From Bacillus sp. Y1 (GTDB taxonomy: Bacteria > Bacillota > Bacilli > Bacillales > Cytobacillaceae), in the NCBI RefSeq assembly GCF_003586445.1, contig NZ_CP030028.1, positions 1,440,501 to 1,504,500 of the forward strand: 64,000 bases of DNA, written 5' to 3'. Positions within the stretch are counted from its first letter, which is position 1; every line of letters starts with the position of its first letter. The position numbers and the translations under genes are program-made. Positions 55,444 to 64,000 of this stretch are shown here, piece after piece. The notes under the pieces were generated by a model, which was given only the letters and a program-made list of their open reading frames with translations, made no database searches and was not told where the DNA came from.

Positions 55444-55454
55444 TGTGTTATACA
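55444..55454 (+). promoter_or_regulatory. CcpN box 1 of sr1
   Basis: TGTGTTATACA matches the recalled CcpN consensus TRTGHYATAYW at all 11 positions. It lies just upstream of the sr1 -35 element. CcpN represses SR1, gapB and pckA under glycolytic conditions in B. subtilis. Confidence 0.7.
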
Positions 55455-55462
55455 ATTTGGGC

Positions 55463-55491
55463 TTGATATATTAATAATGTTATATTATTAT
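55463..55491 (+). promoter_or_regulatory. sr1 promoter with CcpN box 2
   Basis: TTGATA, a 17-bp spacer and TATTAT. AATGTTATATT at 55476-55486 fits the CcpN consensus at 10 of 11 positions and overlaps the start of the -10, so bound repressor should hinder promoter use. Confidence 0.7.
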
Positions 55492-55504
55492 TGATATAAA
55501 GATA

Positions 55505-55518
55505 TTAAAGCGTTTTCA
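55505..55518 (-). promoter_or_regulatory. candidate cre site at the sr1 transcript start
   Basis: Minus strand TGAAAACGCTTTAA matches cre at 13 of 14 positions. It lies about 7 bp after the predicted transcription start, where CcpA would block the gene. CcpA control of SR1 is known in B. subtilis. Confidence 0.6.
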
Positions 55519-55556
55519 ATACTTGTGATTAAATACGAATAAAGGGGAATGGGAAA

Positions 55557-55685
55557 ATGGGAACTATCGTATGTCAAGCTTGTAATTCAACGATTGATCA
55601 TTTTGAGGATGAAAAAGTTACCGTTCTTTATGCGAAGTCACATTGTAGAGATTGCTGTCATACTCAAGGGGAAGAAGAGAAGTAA
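55557..55685 (+). CDS. sr1P: GapA-binding peptide SR1P
   Basis: A 42-residue peptide beginning MGTIVCQACN, with FEDEKVT in the middle and Cys6, Cys9, Cys30, Cys33 and Cys34, a zinc-ribbon-like arrangement. The first 25 residues resemble recalled B. subtilis SR1P, which binds glyceraldehyde-3-phosphate dehydrogenase GapA and stimulates RNase J1. AAAGGGG lies nine bases before the ATG. Too short for usual gene callers. Confidence 0.9.
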   Translation: MGTIVCQACNSTIDHFEDEKVTVLYAKSHCRDCCHTQGEEEK

Positions 55686-55727
55686 ATTATATGTAATAAC
55701 ACATATGAATATGTGATTGTAAATAAA

Positions 55728-55759
55728 GAGCGAGGGGATATCCCTCGCTCTCTTTTCTT
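55728..55759. terminator. bidirectional terminator of sr1 and speA
   Basis: Perfect nine-base stem GAGCGAGGG/CCCTCGCTC with a five-base loop; TCTTTTCTT on the plus strand, TTTATTT on the minus strand. Confidence 0.92.
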
Positions 55760-57227
55760 ATTTTATAGCCTTCTGTTCCTTAATTACTCGTAAATATCGT
55801 AGATCAAAATCTTCAGGACCTTGTACAGGAAGACCGACTTCCATATTTTTTCGTATATATGTTAAGTTATCCTCGGTTATGATTTCTCCTGGAATAAAAA
55901 TCGGAATACCAGGTGGGTAGACCATGATAAATTCGGCGATAATTCTTCCTTCCGATTCATCAAAAGGCACAAGCTCTGTTTTTGCGTAAAAAGCATCACG
56001 TGGTGTCAATGCTAATAACGGTATATCTGGTAATAGTACTTCTGCTTTAACCATATCATTATTCTTAATCGGTTGAGATGCTAGCTCTCTTAATGCGTTT
56101 ATCAAAAGATCCGCTTCTCTTTTCGTGTCCCCTGGTGTTACGATACAGAGAATATTGTATAAATCAGACATTTCCACTTCTATATTGTGGTTTTCACGAA
56201 GCCATTTTTCCACATCAAACCCAGATAGCCCGAGCTCCTTAACAGAAATAATTAGCTTTGTAGGGTCGTAATCATATACCGCATCCAACTGAAGGATTTC
56301 TTCTCCAACGCAAAGAAGATGCTGTGTCGTATTTACTTCTCGACGAATATATTGAGCCAACTCAATTGTTTGACTGATCAACTCTTTGCCTTCGGTAGCA
56401 AGTCTTTTACGTGCTACGTCTAGGGATGCTAGCAATAGGTAGGAAGTTGAAGTGGTCGTCAGCATACTTAAGATGGATTGCACGCGTTTTGGATTAATAA
56501 GATTTCCTTTAATATTTAGAATGGAGCTCTGTGTCATGGACCCTCCGAGCTTATGTACACTCGTCGCAGCCATATCTGCACCAGCCTGCATGGCTGATAA
56601 AGGAAGATCATCATGGAAGTGGATATGTACCCCATGGGCTTCATCCACAAGTACTGGTACATTGTATGAATGAGCAATTTCAACAATTTTCCTTAGATCT
56701 GCAGCCATTCCAAAGTATGTTGGGTTAATAACCAAAACACCTTTCGCATCGGGGTGCTGTTCTAGTGCACGTGCAACCGAATCTGTCGTAATACCATGTG
56801 AGATCCCTAACTTCTCATCGATGGCTGGATGGATAAAAATTGGTGTTGCACCAGAGAAGACAATCGCTGACATAACTGATTTATGCACGTTTCTAGGTAC
56901 AATGATTTTATCTCCAGGTCCACAAACCGTCATGACCATTGTCATAATAGCTCCGCTTGTACCTTGAACGGAGAAGAATGTTTGATCCGCATCAAAAGCT
57001 TCAGCAGCGAGGTCCTGTGCTTGCTTGATCATACCTTTTGGTTGATGAAGGTCATCTAGTGGACCGATATTAATCAGGTCAATTGACAACGCATTATCAC
57101 CAATAAAATTTCTAAATTCCGGATCAATCCCTGTTCCTTTTTTATGTCCAGGAATATGGAATTGAACTGGATCCTTTTTTGCATGCTCTATAAGTCCGCT
57201 AAATAACGGTGTTTCGTATTGAGACAA
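55758..57227 (-). CDS. speA: arginine decarboxylase SpeA
   Basis: A 489-residue PLP enzyme of the Orn/Lys/Arg decarboxylase fold type I. N-terminal FHIPGHKKGTG, PLP Lys in SVHKLGGSMTQS near residue 228, and the EAHGVHIHF segment before it; C-terminal domain ends with FIPGE. It makes agmatine for polyamine synthesis, matching B. subtilis SpeA by length and by its place beside SR1. TTG 57227 is the probable start. Divergent from yktA. Confidence 0.92.
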   Translation of the reverse strand: MSQYETPLFSGLIEHAKKDPVQFHIPGHKKGTGIDPEFRNFIGDNALSIDLINIGPLDDLHQPKGMIKQAQDLAAEAFDADQTFFSVQGTSGAIMTMVMTVCGPGDKIIVPRNVHKSVMSAIVFSGATPIFIHPAIDEKLGISHGITTDSVARALEQHPDAKGVLVINPTYFGMAADLRKIVEIAHSYNVPVLVDEAHGVHIHFHDDLPLSAMQAGADMAATSVHKLGGSMTQSSILNIKGNLINPKRVQSILSMLTTTSTSYLLLASLDVARKRLATEGKELISQTIELAQYIRREVNTTQHLLCVGEEILQLDAVYDYDPTKLIISVKELGLSGFDVEKWLRENHNIEVEMSDLYNILCIVTPGDTKREADLLINALRELASQPIKNNDMVKAEVLLPDIPLLALTPRDAFYAKTELVPFDESEGRIIAEFIMVYPPGIPIFIPGEIITEDNLTYIRKNMEVGLPVQGPEDFDLRYLRVIKEQKAIK

Positions 57228-57413
57228 CGTATTTCCACACCTCTTTAATTAATAGTTAGGTTATTTCACCCATAAAACAAGTGAAATTATAGCATTATTC
57301 ACTTTCGTTGCATAGAAAAACCTATTCCTATTTCATTATTATGTCAGATTGCTATGTAACTTATTTTTAGGGTACACTTTAAGAGAAATTAAATGTAACG
57401 GAGTGAATGTATT

Positions 57414-57683
57414 TTGGAATATCAATACCCGATTGACCATACATGGTCAACTGATGAAATTATCGATGTCATTAAGTTTTTTGAGTTCGTTGAGGCTGCT
57501 TATGAAAAAGGTGTAGGTCGTGACGAGTTTATGAAATCGTATCGTAGATTTAAGGAGATTGTTCCGAGTAAATCAGAAGAAAAAAAGATTTGTGATGAAT
57601 TTGCCGAGTCCAGTGGGTATTCCACGTACTTAACTGTAAAAAAAGCAAAAGAGGGTAATTTAGAAAAAATAAAAATGAAATAA
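57414..57683 (+). CDS. yktA: YktA, UPF0223 family
   Basis: An 89-residue helical protein resembling B. subtilis Ykt[31 protein letters not shown] and [12 protein letters not shown]. Small and acidic with no cofactor motif; function unknown. The start is TTG 57414, with GGAGTG about ten bases before it. Convergent with yktB, sharing a terminator. Confidence 0.85.
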   Translation: MEYQYPIDHTWSTDEIIDVIKFFEFVEAAYEKGVGRDEFMKSYRRFKEIVPSKSEEKKICDEFAESSGYSTYLTVKKAKEGNLEKIKMK

Positions 57684-57685
57684 GT

Positions 57686-57734
57686 AAAGGGGAGCCACCG
57701 GGAAGAAATCAACTCATTCGTGGCTCCCTTTTTA
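57686..57734 (+). terminator. yktA terminator
   Basis: Stem AAAGGGGAGCCAC/GTGGCTCCCTTT with a long loop, followed by TTTAATTATT. Confidence 0.8.
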
Positions 57735-57768
57735 ATTATTAAACTTGCCCATTTTTTCTTAAACCTGT

Positions 57769-58389
57769 TTACGCTAATTTATACAGGGGTAATAATGTCT
57801 TAAAGACATCTTCAACTTCTGTTAGGAAATCGTTAGCAGTCATGTTAATCGCATCTTTTTTCTCTATATGGATACCACATAATATTTCTGCCTTTTTTAC
57901 CGTTTGTAATCGCTCGAACATAAGTCGGAGGTCTTCTTTCTTAAGTTGCTGATGTGTTGTAGCACCTGGCTTCATATGGTCCTCAGACCAAACGAAATGC
58001 TTTGGTGTATTTTTGTAGATGGAAGATAGTTTTTTCTCTAATGTCTTTCCGAAATCAGCTTTATTTGGCGCTTCATAAATCATGGCAAACCAAACAAAAA
58101 CATGAGATTCCCAAAGGCCTATTTGAAAATGTGGAAGCATTTTATATCCTCTTGAACTACTTGAAAAGGCTACCCATGTATCTTTAGGAGGATTAATTGT
58201 TCTCCTAGCATGCTTTGCTACATGAGGGAACATTTCATTTGCAGTTAAAGTTGATAAAGTAGGAGAAAAATGTTCTCCAAGTGCTTCAAGCTTTGGTCTA
58301 ATTGTAGTCTTTAAAGCATCCATTCTTGCATCCAAACCATCTATGGTAAAAACTTCAAAGTCCTCTTCAGTAAATCCAGTAAATTGCAT
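57769..58389 (-). CDS. yktB: YktB, UPF0637 family
   Basis: A 206-residue soluble protein of the UPF0637/DUF1054 family. Family-typical segments: [52 protein letters not shown]. Function unknown. ATG 58389 follows GGGAGG; the open frame starts at 58494 without a binding site. Order yktA-yktB-ykzI-suhB as in B. subtilis. Confidence 0.87.
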   Translation of the reverse strand: MQFTGFTEEDFEVFTIDGLDARMDALKTTIRPKLEALGEHFSPTLSTLTANEMFPHVAKHARRTINPPKDTWVAFSSSSRGYKMLPHFQIGLWESHVFVWFAMIYEAPNKADFGKTLEKKLSSIYKNTPKHFVWSEDHMKPGATTHQQLKKEDLRLMFERLQTVKKAEILCGIHIEKKDAINMTANDFLTEVEDVFKTLLPLYKLA

Positions 58390-58586
58390 TGTTTTTCCTC
58401 CCATAAATAAATCTCTCTGTAGATAATTGTAGCATATGGTAGAAAGAACGAGAAATATGTTGACTTTTGTAAGGAAATAAAAAATGTTAGGCAAAAGCGC
58501 AAATTAGTTGCATCAAAAGCATTTTGTTCATATTATAATAGTAAAAATTATCTGAAAATTATCATTATAAAAAGGGGTGTATTACT

Positions 58587-58781
58587 ATGAAACAGCTGAT
58601 TGGCTCAGCGAAAAAGAATAACGCAGAAAGAGAAAGAACGGCTGTTCTACGTTTGGAAATGGATTATGAACTTGCAACATTATTTGAAGCTATGACGGAG
58701 AAAAATGAAAAGAAGAAAACACAAGTGAAAGAAAAACTAGAAAGAATCAGAATGGAACTGGTAAAGTTAAAGGCATTGTAA
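58587..58781 (+). CDS. ykzI: YkzI-like small coiled-coil protein
   Basis: A 64-residue very charged protein, almost wholly helical: KKNNAERERTAVLRLEMDYELATLFEA then Lys/Glu heptads. By pattern and position between yktB and suhB it corresponds to B. subtilis YkzI, of unknown function. AAAGGGG lies upstream of the ATG. It has its own hairpin downstream. Confidence 0.7.
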   Translation: MKQLIGSAKKNNAERERTAVLRLEMDYELATLFEAMTEKNEKKKTQVKEKLERIRMELVKLKAL

Positions 58782-58836
58782 TTTTGTAAGGACGGTATAG
58801 ATGGATGGATTTTAAAAAAATACAAAGGGAATCATA

Positions 58837-58876
58837 AAGGCGAACTTAAGTGCATACTTATGATCGCCTATTTTAT
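58837..58876 (+). terminator. ykzI terminator
   Basis: Long imperfect stem AGGCGAACTTAAGT/ACTTATGATCGCCT with a four-base loop, then ATTTTATTT. Confidence 0.75.
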
Positions 58877-58954
58877 TTCCCGCATTCGTATCAGTTGTTT
58901 GTTGATTGTAATTGTTTTACTCTATAAGAATAAAGATATTTACATAGGAAAGAG

Positions 58955-59761
58955 ATGATAAATATGGATATTAATGCAGTGGACATATTTGCAAAACAAT
59001 TGGTTAAAGAAGCCGGTGAACGGATAAAAAGATCGTTCTCTAAAGTATTAAACATTGAAACCAAATCACATGCCAATGATCTCGTTACAAATATGGATAA
59101 GGAGATTGAAGAATATTTCATACATAAGCTAAAAAGCCATTTTCCAGACCATCGCGTATTAGGAGAAGAGGGAGTAGGGAGTAATCCTAAAGAACTGTCT
59201 GGAGTAGTTTGGATCATTGATCCTATAGATGGTACGATGAATTTTATTCATCAACAAAGAAACTTTGCTATATCGGTTGGTATTTATGAAGATGGTGTTG
59301 GTATGATCGGTCTCATTTATGATGTTGTCCATGACGAATTGTATCATGCTAAGAAGGGGGAAGGTGCGTACATAAATGATAAACCACTTTCTCCCCTTTC
59401 ACCTGTAAAGGTAGAGGAGGCAGTCATCGGGATCAATAGTACCTGGGTCACTCAGAACCGAAGAATTGATAGCAATATTTTGTCTCCACTTGTCAGAGCC
59501 GTGAGAGGAACGAGATCATACGGTTCAGCAGCGCTAGAGATGGCTTATGTGGCTGCAGGGAGACTGGATTCATATATAACTCTTCGGTTATCTCCATGGG
59601 ATTTCGCAGCAGGAATTATATTAGTGGAAGAGGTTGGAGGAAAGTGTACAACTTTAAAGGGAGAGAAGCTTAATTTGCTCGGAGAAAATTCTGTGTTTAT
59701 TGCGAATGCAAGTTTTCACGAAGCAGTGCTAAAGGATTTTTTACAAAATGGAAACTGGTAA
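58955..59761 (+). CDS. suhB: inositol monophosphatase family protein SuhB (YktC)
   Basis: A 268-residue magnesium-dependent phosphatase fold. Metal motifs: LVTNMDKEIE, GEEGVG, WIIDPIDGTMNF and SPWDFAAG, all intact. It hydrolyses inositol-1-phosphate or similar sugar phosphates. ATG 58955 or ATG 58964 are both possible after AGGAAAGAG. The following acetyltransferase start overlaps its end by 14 bp, so the two are translationally coupled. Confidence 0.88.
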   Translation: MINMDINAVDIFAKQLVKEAGERIKRSFSKVLNIETKSHANDLVTNMDKEIEEYFIHKLKSHFPDHRVLGEEGVGSNPKELSGVVWIIDPIDGTMNFIHQQRNFAISVGIYEDGVGMIGLIYDVVHDELYHAKKGEGAYINDKPLSPLSPVKVEEAVIGINSTWVTQNRRIDSNILSPLVRAVRGTRSYGSAALEMAYVAAGRLDSYITLRLSPWDFAAGIILVEEVGGKCTTLKGEKLNLLGENSVFIANASFHEAVLKDFLQNGNW

Positions 59762-60212
59762 CATTCATTACCGAATAATGCTTGAATCGGATGCTACATT
59801 ATTACATGCTTTTACAAAGTTTGATTCCCTATGGAAATCGATTGAAATAGAACAATTGACAGCTATAGAATATATGAACAAATATCTTAATGGCGAATGG
59901 AGAGTGTGGCAGCAAGATGAAAGGGATGTGGCGATCACTTATCATTTGGAGTTTGCGCCATCTAACAATAAACCTTGGATTGGTACGGTAATTATAAACC
60001 CAAACGAGCGAAGGCAAGGTTTAGGTATAAGGATAATACAACATTTAAAAGAGGAATTGCGAGAAAAAAGACATAAGGCGATTTTTGCAGGAATTCCAGT
60101 GGAAGCTGATATGTGGATTCAATTTTTATCAGACTGTTATTTTGATCAGTTTAAGGTTGAAAAAGATGAACAAAATCAAATGTTTTTAATCATGGTTTCT
60201 CCGTTGCAATAA
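59748..60212 (+). CDS. GNAT-family acetyltransferase
   Basis: A 154-residue single GNAT domain with the acetyl-CoA loop RRQGLGIRII near residue 88 and a preceding GTVIINPNE strand. The substrate is unknown. It starts inside the last codons of suhB (14-bp overlap), implying joint expression; this partner gene is not in the B. subtilis suhB neighbourhood. Ends in a perfect hairpin. Confidence 0.78.
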   Translation: METGNIHYRIMLESDATLLHAFTKFDSLWKSIEIEQLTAIEYMNKYLNGEWRVWQQDERDVAITYHLEFAPSNNKPWIGTVIINPNERRQGLGIRIIQHLKEELREKRHKAIFAGIPVEADMWIQFLSDCYFDQFKVEKDEQNQMFLIMVSPLQ

Positions 60213-60240
60213 AAAAGGGTTGGCAAATGCCAACCCTTTT
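60213..60240. terminator. bidirectional terminator
   Basis: Perfect stem AAAAGGGTTGGC/GCCAACCCTTTT with a four-base loop, between the acetyltransferase gene and ylaF. Confidence 0.9.
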
Positions 60241-60424
60241 AAAGTTTTCCTTGTTCTCGCATTTTTTTCTTTGTCGTAAATCCAAATCCCATTACGATAA
60301 CAAGTGCAGCTAACGAAGCAAGGATACCCCCTATACTACGATAACTAATAGCTATTCCCGTTCCCATCATACAGGCTGCTGAAGCAAATGCAAAAAATAA
60401 TAATGGCCACTTAATTGATTTCAA
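60239..60424 (-). CDS. ylaF: YlaF-like small membrane protein
   Basis: A 61-residue protein with two membrane helices and a basic tail (GFTTKKKMRE), matching the YlaF/DUF5325 pattern. AAGGAGG lies upstream of the ATG. Location before typA is as in B. subtilis. Function unknown. Confidence 0.75.
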   Translation of the reverse strand: MKSIKWPLLFFAFASAACMMGTGIAISYRSIGGILASLAALVIVMGFGFTTKKKMREQGKL

Positions 60425-60603
60425 GATAAAACCTCCTTGAGCGAGGTATTAGAATGTATTTGTTTTGTGAAAAATAAAATGAATACGCTCCCTTCATTAT
60501 TTTACACAAAATATTTCTAGGTTTCCACTTCGAATATGATATAATGTTTCAGTTATGACTAAAAAAGTTAAATAAAAGTTTATATAAAAATGTAGGAGTG
60601 AAC

Positions 60604-62445
60604 ATGTTGAACTTAAGAACAGACATTAGAAATATTGCGATTATTGCCCACGTTGACCACGGGAAAACAACACTGGTTGACCAATTATTAAAACAATCAG
60701 GAACGTTTCGTACAAATGAGCACGTGGAAGAGCGTGCGATGGATTCGAATGATTTAGAAAGAGAACGTGGTATTACGATCCTTGCTAAAAATACAGCAAT
60801 CCAATATAAAGATACTCGAATCAATATCCTTGATACACCAGGACATGCTGACTTTGGTGGAGAAGTAGAACGTATCATGAAAATGGTTGATGGTGTACTA
60901 CTTGTCGTAGATGCTTACGAAGGCTGTATGCCACAAACACGCTTTGTATTGAAAAAAGCATTAGAGCAAAATCTTACACCAATTGTAGTTGTTAATAAGA
61001 TTGACCGTGATTTCGCTCGACCAGCTGAAGTTATTGACGAAGTAATTGATTTATTTATTGAATTAGAAGCTTCAGAAGAACAATTAGAATTCCCTGTTAT
61101 TTACGCTTCAGCAATTAATGGAACAGCAAGTGTGACTCCTGATAAGCAAGATGAGAACATGGAATCTTTATATGAGGCAATTGTTGAGAATATTCCTGCT
61201 CCAGTTGACAACCGTGAGGAACCTCTTCAATTCCAGGTAGCACTATTAGATTATAATGACTATGTTGGAAGAATTGGTATCGGCCGTGTGTTCCGTGGGA
61301 CGATGAAGGTTGGACAACAGGTAGCCCTTATGAAGCTTGATGGTTCAGTAAAGCAATTCCGCGTAACAAAAATCTTTGGTTTCTTCGGCCTAAAGCGTCA
61401 GGAAATCCAAGAAGCTTTCGCAGGAGACCTGATCGCTGTTTCAGGTATGGAAGATATTAACGTTGGGGAAACGGTATGTCCAGTAGAGCACCAAGAGCCA
61501 CTTCCTGTGTTACGAATTGACGAGCCAACACTTCAAATGACTTTCCTTGTTAATAATAGTCCATTTGCTGGAAAAGAAGGGAAATTCGTAACTGCTCGTA
61601 AAATTGAAGAAAGACTTCGTGCTCAACTTCAAACTGACGTGAGCTTACGTGTAGACAACACAGATTCACCTGATGCATGGGTTGTTTCTGGACGTGGGGA
61701 ACTTCACCTTTCTATTCTTATCGAGAACATGCGTCGTGAAGGCTATGAGCTTCAAGTATCGAAGCCTGAGGTTATCGTAAGAGACATTGATGGAGTTCGT
61801 TGTGAGCCTGTAGAACGTGTTCAAATTGACGTACCTGAGGAGCATACTGGTGCGATTATGGAATCAATGGGTGCTCGTAAAGGTGAAATGGTTGATATGA
61901 TTAATAATGGTAGTGGACAAGTGCGTTTAATATTCATGGTTCCTGCTAGAGGATTAATCGGTTATACAACTGAATTCTTAACATTAACTCGTGGTTACGG
62001 TATCATCAATCACAGCTTTGACAGCTATCAACCGATGGCACAAGGTCAAGTCGGTGGAAGACGTCAAGGGGTACTTGTTTCAATGGAATCAGGTAAAGCT
62101 TCTTCTTACGGTATTATGGGTGTTGAAGACCGTGGTACAATTTTTGTTGAGCCAGGTACTGAAATTTATGAAGGAATGATTGTTGGCGAGCATACTCGTG
62201 AAAATGATATTACGGTTAATATCACAAAGGTAAAGCAAGCGACAAATATTCGTTCTGCTAATAAAGACCAAACAACAACAATGAAAAAGCCAAGAATTAT
62301 GACACTTGAGGAATCACTTGAATACCTAAATGAAGACGAGTATTGTGAAGTAACTCCTGAATCAATTCGTCTCCGCAAAAAGATTCTTGATAAGAACGAG
62401 AGAGAAAGAATCGCTAAAAAGAAAAAAATGGCGGAAATGAGCTAA
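60604..62445 (+). CDS. typA: ribosome-associated GTPase TypA/BipA
   Basis: A 613-residue translational GTPase. G1 [10 protein letters not shown]2 RGITI, G3 DTPGHADF, G4 NKIDRD, then domain II, EF-G-like domains III and V and the BipA C-terminal domain ending in Lys-rich residues. It binds ribosomes and aids 50S assembly and stress growth. ATG 60604 follows GTAGGAG; GTG 60598 is possible. ylaH follows 22 bp later and is probably cotranscribed. Confidence 0.96.
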   Translation: MLNLRTDIRNIAIIAHVDHGKTTLVDQLLKQSGTFRTNEHVEERAMDSNDLERERGITILAKNTAIQYKDTRINILDTPGHADFGGEVERIMKMVDGVLLVVDAYEGCMPQTRFVLKKALEQNLTPIVVVNKIDRDFARPAEVIDEVIDLFIELEASEEQLEFPVIYASAINGTASVTPDKQDENMESLYEAIVENIPAPVDNREEPLQFQVALLDYNDYVGRIGIGRVFRGTMKVGQQVALMKLDGSVKQFRVTKIFGFFGLKRQEIQEAFAGDLIAVSGMEDINVGETVCPVEHQEPLPVLRIDEPTLQMTFLVNNSPFAGKEGKFVTARKIEERLRAQLQTDVSLRVDNTDSPDAWVVSGRGELHLSILIENMRREGYELQVSKPEVIVRDIDGVRCEPVERVQIDVPEEHTGAIMESMGARKGEMVDMINNGSGQVRLIFMVPARGLIGYTTEFLTLTRGYGIINHSFDSYQPMAQGQVGGRRQGVLVSMESGKASSYGIMGVEDRGTIFVEPGTEIYEGMIVGEHTRENDITVNITKVKQATNIRSANKDQTTTMKKPRIMTLEESLEYLNEDEYCEVTPESIRLRKKILDKNERERIAKKKKMAEMS

Positions 62446-62467
62446 GCTATTAAAGGAGAGGGGTAGC

Positions 62468-62788
62468 GTGGAAGAACTACAAGGGTTTTCACCTAGTCTT
62501 AGATTTTTTATCGAACTAACTGATGTAAAAACGGGTACATGGCTTCAGTTTGTGACATTAATTATTTTGACAGTAATTGTTTACAAATTAGGTTTTGCAA
62601 AGAAGCTGTCCATTTTAAAAAATGTTGTCATTTACACTTGTTTAGTTTTGGGCTGCTTTGTTTTGTTGATTTTCTCCTACGGTCTTCCAATTGTGGAGGG
62701 ATTAGCTGTAGCAGCGCTCATTCTCATCATATATAAAATCCGCCTTCATCAAGAGAAAAAGCATACTCAAGTGGATGTAGAGGAGTAA
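62468..62788 (+). CDS. ylaH: YlaH-like membrane protein
   Basis: A 106-residue protein with three membrane helices and a basic C-terminal segment, IYKIRLHQEKK, that is characteristic of the YlaH family. Function unknown. Preceded by AAAGGAGAGG and starting at GTG. Between typA and a small acidic gene that begins four bases after its stop, so these three probably form an operon. Confidence 0.85.
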   Translation: MEELQGFSPSLRFFIELTDVKTGTWLQFVTLIILTVIVYKLGFAKKLSILKNVVIYTCLVLGCFVLLIFSYGLPIVEGLAVAALILIIYKIRLHQEKKHTQVDVEE

Positions 62789-62792
62789 TCAT

Positions 62793-63080
62793 ATGAAATC
62801 AGTACAAGATACACTCTATAACTGGCTAACGATTAAAGTCGTAGTTGATGAACGTCCGGATGATACTGCTGCAGTGGATACAGAGAAAATGTTTTATGAT
62901 ATGCTTGTTGAAGATCAAGGTATACAAAATATTGAGGTTACCACTGATGCAGTTATGTATTATGTTCATTACGATTTAGATGGGGAAAGAAAGTCAAACC
63001 GCTTCCCGAGAGAGCTCATTGAAGTCATGTTAAACCAGATCAATGAGTCACCAGAAAGATACGCAAATTACCCAGAATAA
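62793..63080 (+). CDS. small acidic protein of unknown function
   Basis: A 95-residue soluble protein, acidic, with an alpha/beta pattern (SVQDTLYNWLTIKVV, MYYVHYDLDGE, RFPRELIEVMLNQI). I do not recognise a named family, although it looks conserved in style. It follows ylaH with a four-base gap and an AGGAG site inside the ylaH end, and has a strong terminator, so translation is well supported. Confidence 0.7.
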   Translation: MKSVQDTLYNWLTIKVVVDERPDDTAAVDTEKMFYDMLVEDQGIQNIEVTTDAVMYYVHYDLDGERKSNRFPRELIEVMLNQINESPERYANYPE

Positions 63081-63120
63081 AAAAATCCGCTCCGTTACTA
63101 AAACGGGGCGGATTTTTTTA
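63078..63120. terminator. bidirectional terminator
   Basis: Perfect AAAAAATCCGC/GCGGATTTTTT arms with inner CCGTT/AACGG pairing; flanked by T on the plus strand and A on the other side. Confidence 0.92.
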
Positions 63121-63131
63121 ACTATTTCGGT

Positions 63132-63332
63132 TTACCAATCATCTTCCTCATCTTTCGGCTTATAAAGCCTAAAGTTTCCTGTTGCAATTCTTTCTTTTGT
63201 GCGAGTAGCAATTCTTTCTTCACATTCTTTACACATGAATGTATGTATCGGACGATTTCGAAGTCGTTTCGCTTGAAAGGAGTCACCTGGCAAAGATTCA
63301 ATCTTATCGCAAATTACACATTTTACTCTCAT
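63132..63332 (-). CDS. ylaI: YlaI zinc-finger-like protein
   Basis: A 66-residue protein with two Cys pairs: VKCVICDK at the N-terminus and MCKECEER in the middle, the zinc-ribbon pattern of YlaI/DUF2197. The RLRNRPIHTFMC stretch matches the B. subtilis protein as recalled. ATG 63332 follows AGGTG. The longer frame to 63347 is unlikely. Function unknown. Confidence 0.85.
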   Translation of the reverse strand: MRVKCVICDKIESLPGDSFQAKRLRNRPIHTFMCKECEERIATRTKERIATGNFRLYKPKDEEDDW

Positions 63333-63474
63333 AATCGTACACCTCAAAATTTATCTTCTTTCTGTATTGTATAGTAAAATTTTCTATATGGATAGGACCA
63401 GCAGTACAAAATAGGTTTCAAGGTTGAAACTACCATTAAGTAGTTATAAGATAGAAATATAAGGAGGGAATGGT

Positions 63475-63930
63475 ATGCCTAACCAAGTTGAACAAAAATT
63501 AATTCAGCCGCTGTTTGATGCCTTGCAAAAAGAGCGTTTTGTAACGCTTTCAACAGTAGACTTTGAAACAGGGGGTCCGAATGTAAGTGCCATCTCTTGG
63601 ATTTTAGCAAAGACAGATGAAAAAATCTATTTTGCTGTTGATAATCGCTCGAGAATTGTGCAAAACATTCAAAAAAACAATCAGGTCGTTGTAAACTTAA
63701 TTGTGAATGAATCAACCTATTCAATTAGTGGAGAAGCAAGTGTTAAGATGGAAAAAATAAATGATGTACCACTAAAGCTTGCTTTAATAGAAATTTCCAT
63801 TAAAGAAGTGCGTGACGTTATGTTCTATGGTTCAAAAATAACTGTTGAGCCAGAATACGATAAAACTTATGATAAAGCGGCAGCAACACGTCTTGATAAT
63901 CAAGTAATGGATGCAATGAGAAAAGCTTAG
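63475..63930 (+). CDS. ylaL: FMN-binding split-barrel protein YlaL-like
   Basis: A 151-residue protein of the pyridoxamine 5-prime-phosphate oxidase-like split barrel: FVTLSTVDFETGGPNVSAISW, then IVQNIQKNNQVVVNLI and the GEASV strand that bind flavin in relatives. It may be a flavin reductase or heme-related protein; the true reaction is not evident. AAGGAGGG precedes the ATG. It lies where ylaL is in B. subtilis, though ylaJ and ylaK are missing before it. It ends in a hairpin. Confidence 0.78.
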   Translation: MPNQVEQKLIQPLFDALQKERFVTLSTVDFETGGPNVSAISWILAKTDEKIYFAVDNRSRIVQNIQKNNQVVVNLIVNESTYSISGEASVKMEKINDVPLKLALIEISIKEVRDVMFYGSKITVEPEYDKTYDKAAATRLDNQVMDAMRKA

Positions 63931-63951
63931 CCTTGGGCTAAGCTTTTGTTA
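63921..63951 (+). terminator. terminator after ylaL
   Basis: Perfect 12-bp stem AAAAGCTTAGCC/GGCTAAGCTTTT with a three-base loop, across the stop codon, then GTTATATTTT. Confidence 0.88.
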
Positions 63952-64000
63952 TATTTTAATCTTTATGGCCTTGTGATTGTTTTTCTTGTGCTTTATCTAA

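Larger units (their letters stand above)
55498..55759 (+). ncRNA. sr1: SR1 dual-function regulatory RNA
   Basis: Predicted transcript of about 260 nt from the promoter at 55463-55491 to the hairpin at 55728-55759. It contains the sr1P reading frame and, after it, a CACATAT/ATATGTG stem. Location between slp and speA is that of SR1 in B. subtilis, where it base-pairs with ahrC mRNA and encodes SR1P. The pairing region could not be identified by eye. Length is somewhat above the roughly 205 nt of B. subtilis. Confidence 0.8.

Overview
The window is a continuous stretch of chromosome from a low-GC, endospore-forming member of the Bacillaceae, probably outside the B. subtilis group. The main reason is gene order. 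From about 3 kb to the right edge it follows the B. subtilis series kinD-mhqR, clpE, ykvI, ykvS, ptsHI, ykwB, ykwC, patA-cheV-ykyB, ykuE-fadH-ykuI-ykuJ-darB-ccpC-dapH-dapL-ykuU-ykuV, yknUV, ktrC, rnjA-rpoY, def, ykyA, pdhABCD, slp, SR1-speA, yktA-yktB-ykzI-suhB, ylaF-typA-ylaH, ylaI and ylaL. Local gains and losses interrupt it (no ptsG, ykuK or ykuD; added ppx-ppk, a GGDEF/EAL protein, a C39-like protease and small membrane or lipoproteins). Ribosome binding sites are strong AGGAGG types, and TTG and GTG starts are frequent. I saw no tRNA, rRNA, insertion sequence, prophage or CRISPR array. Orthology statements rest on recalled family sequences and synteny, not on a search.

Layout. 1-5 kb: hemerythrin protein, Fsr-like MFS exporter, APH-fold kinase, sporulation kinase KinD, MhqR. 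5-10 kb: PepF peptidase, ClpE with a two-box CtsR operator, a frameshifted ykvI. 10-20 kb: small and membrane proteins, an SDR, a PilZ protein, the PTS phosphorelay genes ptsHI, a frameshifted ykwB, ykwC, patA. 20-32 kb: CheV, YkyB, the polyphosphate pair ppx-ppk, a PAS-GGDEF-EAL protein, YkuE, FadH with a FadR operator, C39 protease, YkuI. 33-39 kb: redox proteins, DarB, CcpC with its own operator, the acetyl-diaminopimelate genes dapH-dapL, peroxiredoxin and its partner. 39-44 kb: a heterodimeric ABC exporter and KtrC. 44-54 kb: RNase J1 and RNA polymerase epsilon, an undescribed 23-residue basic peptide gene, deformylase, YkyA, the pyruvate dehydrogenase operon. 54-64 kb: the SR1/SR1P dual-function RNA locus beside speA, and the ykt-yla housekeeping genes including typA.

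How they connect. PatA (18.5 kb), DapH and DapL (36-38 kb) make up the acetylase branch of lysine/diaminopimelate synthesis. HPr, two near-consensus cre sites, CcpC, the pdh operon and SR1 with two CcpN-like boxes tie the window to central carbon control. SR1P and RNase J1 both lie here. Three c-di-GMP-type proteins (PilZ, GGDEF-EAL, YkuI) and two c-di-AMP receptor types (DarB, KtrC) are present.

The least explained structures are three points. First, three copies of a 130-165 bp structured repeat each abut the stop codon of a minus-strand gene, in the same orientation. Second, a 23-codon amphipathic basic ORF lies between def and rpoY. Third, two otherwise intact genes are broken in G/C homopolymers and could be sequencing errors, decay or slippage.
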